In this document: positions 62,543 to 64,000 of the stretch, piece by piece
Layout: every line of letters begins with the position of its first letter
Position numbering within the stretch: position 1 is the stretch's first letter
Assembly (NCBI RefSeq): GCF_000165505.1
Contig: NC_014632.1
Span: 1,860,001 to 1,924,000, forward strand
Origin: Ilyobacter polytropus DSM 2926
Lineage (GTDB): Bacteria; Fusobacteriota; Fusobacteriia; Fusobacteriales; Fusobacteriaceae
Direction of reading: 5' to 3'
Length of the DNA stretch: 64,000 bases
The notes under the pieces: model-generated
The model's input: only the letters and a program-made list of their open reading frames with translations
Told to the model about the DNA's origin: nothing
Database searches by the model: none
Translations under genes and position numbers: made by a program

Positions 62543-63079
62543 TTACGATTTTTTTCCTTCTTTTCTTCTAACAACCTCGTCCGAGTACTTAACACCTTTT
62601 CCTTTATACGGCTCAGGAGCTCTCTTTGATCTGATCTCAGAAGCAACCTGTCCGACTACCTGTTTCTCAATTCCGTCTATATGAATAACTGTATTTTTTT
62701 CTACAGTGAATGTTATCCCTTTAACTTCGTTGATAAGAACTGGGTGAGAGTATCCTAAAGATAACTCTAGTCCTTTTCCTTTTGCTGCTGCTCTGTAACC
62801 TACACCTACTAGGTTAAGAGTTTTTCTGAAGCCTTGGCTTACTCCTAATATCATGTTATTGATAAGGGCTCTTGTAGTCCCGTGGAGTGCTCTCATTTGT
62901 GGAAGATCGTTAGGTCTTTCTACAACGACTTCATTGTTTTCAATTTTTATAGTCATTTCTTTTGAAAATTCATTAGTTAAAGTCCCTTTTGGTCCTTTTA
63001 CAGCAACTTGATTGTCTTCGTTAACTGTAACTTCAACACCAGCAGGCACTAAAATAGGTTTTCTACCTACTCTTGACAT
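62543..63079 (-). CDS. rplF: Ribosomal protein L6
   Basis: 50S protein near the factor-binding site, 178 residues, two repeats of the L6 fold. [17 protein letters not shown] opens it and [21 protein letters not shown] ends it, both universal in the family. Confidence 0.98.
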   Translation of the reverse strand: MSRVGRKPILVPAGVEVTVNEDNQVAVKGPKGTLTNEFSKEMTIKIENNEVVVERPNDLPQMRALHGTTRALINNMILGVSQGFRKTLNLVGVGYRAAAKGKGLELSLGYSHPVLINEVKGITFTVEKNTVIHIDGIEKQVVGQVASEIRSKRAPEPYKGKGVKYSDEVVRRKEGKKS

Positions 63080-63104
63080 TTATTGTGCACCTCCTATGCT
63101 TATA

Positions 63105-63500
63105 TTACCAAACGAATGCAAGTACTTCTCCACCTACGTTTTCTCTTCTAGCGACTTTATCAGTGACAATTCCCTTAGAAGTAGAAACTATGGCGATTCC
63201 TAAACCAGACAATACTCTTGGCATTTCCTCTACAGAAGAGTAAACTCTTCTTCCAGGCTTAGAAATTCTCTTAATTCCTTTAATAATTCTTTCTTTTCCT
63301 GAATATCTAAGATAAACTCTGATATTCTTTTTATTTCCATCAGTTATTACTTTAAAGTTAGAAATATATCCTTCTTCTTTAAGAATCTCAGCGATTCTTT
63401 CTTTTGCATTCGAGTGAGGAACATCTGCCTTTTCATGCATTACTGCATTGGCATTTCTTACTCTTGTTAACATATCAGCGATTGGATCTGTTAAATACAT
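63105..63500 (-). CDS. rpsH: Ribosomal protein S8
   Basis: 30S assembly protein and, in Escherichia coli, translational repressor of the spc operon. 131 residues with [16 protein letters not shown] and the C-terminal [27 protein letters not shown]. Confidence 0.98.
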   Translation of the reverse strand: MYLTDPIADMLTRVRNANAVMHEKADVPHSNAKERIAEILKEEGYISNFKVITDGNKKNIRVYLRYSGKERIIKGIKRISKPGRRVYSSVEEMPRVLSGLGIAIVSTSKGIVTDKVARRENVGGEVLAFVW

Positions 63501-63525
63501 CTACGAAAATCCTCCTTCCTATCAA

Positions 63526-63813
63526 TTACCAAGATGACTTTTTAATACCAGGGATTAAACCAGCACCGGCTAATTGTCTAAATTTTACCCTCGAGATTCC
63601 AAATTCTCTCATGTACCCTCTTGGTCTACCGTCTAATTGACATCTGTTTCTTTTTCTAACAGGTGACGCATTTTTTGGTAATTTATTAAGCTCAAATGCA
63701 GCTTCCATATCACCGTCATTTACTCTTTTTTTCAATTCTGCTCTTTTAGCAGCGTATTTATCGCAAAGTTCAGCTCTTTTGACGTCTCTAGCGATCATTG
63801 ACTTTTTAGCCAT
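63526..63813 (-). CDS. rpsN: Ribosomal protein S14 (long, zinc-free form)
   Basis: 30S protein. 95 residues and lacking the two CxxC pairs of the short S14 type, so it is the long form ([21 protein letters not shown] core). Only two isolated cysteines (C17, C58) are present. Most Gram-positive bacteria carry the short zinc form at this spc-operon position, so the long form argues for a non-Firmicutes host. Confidence 0.97.
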   Translation of the reverse strand: MAKKSMIARDVKRAELCDKYAAKRAELKKRVNDGDMEAAFELNKLPKNASPVRKRNRCQLDGRPRGYMREFGISRVKFRQLAGAGLIPGIKKSSW

Positions 63814-63834
63814 TTACTTTAACCTCCTCACTAA

Positions 63835-64000
63835 TTACTTTTTAAAAGGCATTCCGAAAGCCTTAAGTAATGCTCTTCCTTCTTCATCCGATTTGGAAGA
63901 AGAAACGATAGTGATAGACATTCCAAGTAGTTTATCAACTTTATCATAATCGATTTCAGGGAAAACTAATTGATCTCTAAGACCTATAGAATAGTTTCCT
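63835..64000 (-). CDS. rplE: Ribosomal protein L5, C-terminal part
   Basis: The gene enters from the right edge; 54 codons and a TAA stop at 63835-63837 are visible. The product segment [20 protein letters not shown] followed by a GMSITIVSS strand and ending FGMPFKK matches the L5 C terminus. It precedes rpsN, the standard spc order. Confidence 0.96.
   Translation of the reverse strand, partial: GNYSIGLRDQLVFPEIDYDKVDKLLGMSITIVSSSKSDEEGRALLKAFGMPFKK

Overview
The window looks like a chromosomal segment of an anaerobic, low-GC, outer-membrane-bearing bacterium, most likely a Fusobacteriota member of the Ilyobacter/Propionigenium/Fusobacterium group. This is an inference from gene content: a TolC-type outer-membrane protein in an AT-rich genome with Firmicutes-like enzymes, a fused NfnA-NfnB flavoprotein, glycerol genes with a GlpP antiterminator, HydE, and NifS/NifU. 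No species can be fixed from the sequence alone. Almost every gene is on the minus strand, so transcription runs from high to low coordinates. The plus-strand exceptions are an aminotransferase, a small DnaA-N-like gene and a nicotinamidase.

Layout in window order. 1-3114: a PTS/isoprenoid operon (ptsI, ptsH, ispH and the start of an S1-domain gene) with a clear promoter. 3319-16270: a glycerol catabolism region containing two copies of the cluster glpF, glpK, G3P-dehydrogenase-like flavoprotein, FAD/NAD oxidoreductase and DUF1667 protein. A 4.88-kb block (glpK through DUF1667) is essentially identical between copies, while the flanking glpF genes have diverged; an extra DUF1667 gene precedes glpF1. 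The GlpP antiterminator gene lies upstream, and leader terminators that it could control are visible. 16467-18773: a fused NfnA-NfnB enzyme. 18973-24283: a complete rRNA operon (16S, tRNA-Ile, tRNA-Ala, 23S, 5S, tRNA-Asn) with promoter and processing stems.

24405-42795: housekeeping and accessory genes. These are a D,D-carboxypeptidase, nifU/nifS, nth with a mini-PolX-like gene, an aminotransferase, tyrS with a newly noticed Tyr-rich leader peptide/attenuator, a GNAT enzyme, pyk, eno, an AIM24-family protein, a parvulin-type foldase, an atypical sigma54-type regulator, a PII-like protein with tolC, a DnaA-N-like gene and a TetR regulator. 42796-52479: bioA and a translation/envelope block (rpsB, tsf, pyrH, frr, uppS, cdsA, dxr, tmk, a lipoprotein gene, rseP). 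52625-54379: pncA and hydE. 54515-64000: the alpha operon (adk, map, infA, rpmJ, rpsM, rpsK, rpsD, rpoA, rplQ) and the end of the spc operon (rplE to secY), separated by a strong terminator after secY.

The most interesting signals are in non-coding RNA: the Tyr-codon leader peptide before tyrS, switch-like leaders before rpsB and rpsM, and terminator/antiterminator leaders in the duplicated glycerol regulon. No CRISPR array, insertion sequence or prophage was seen.
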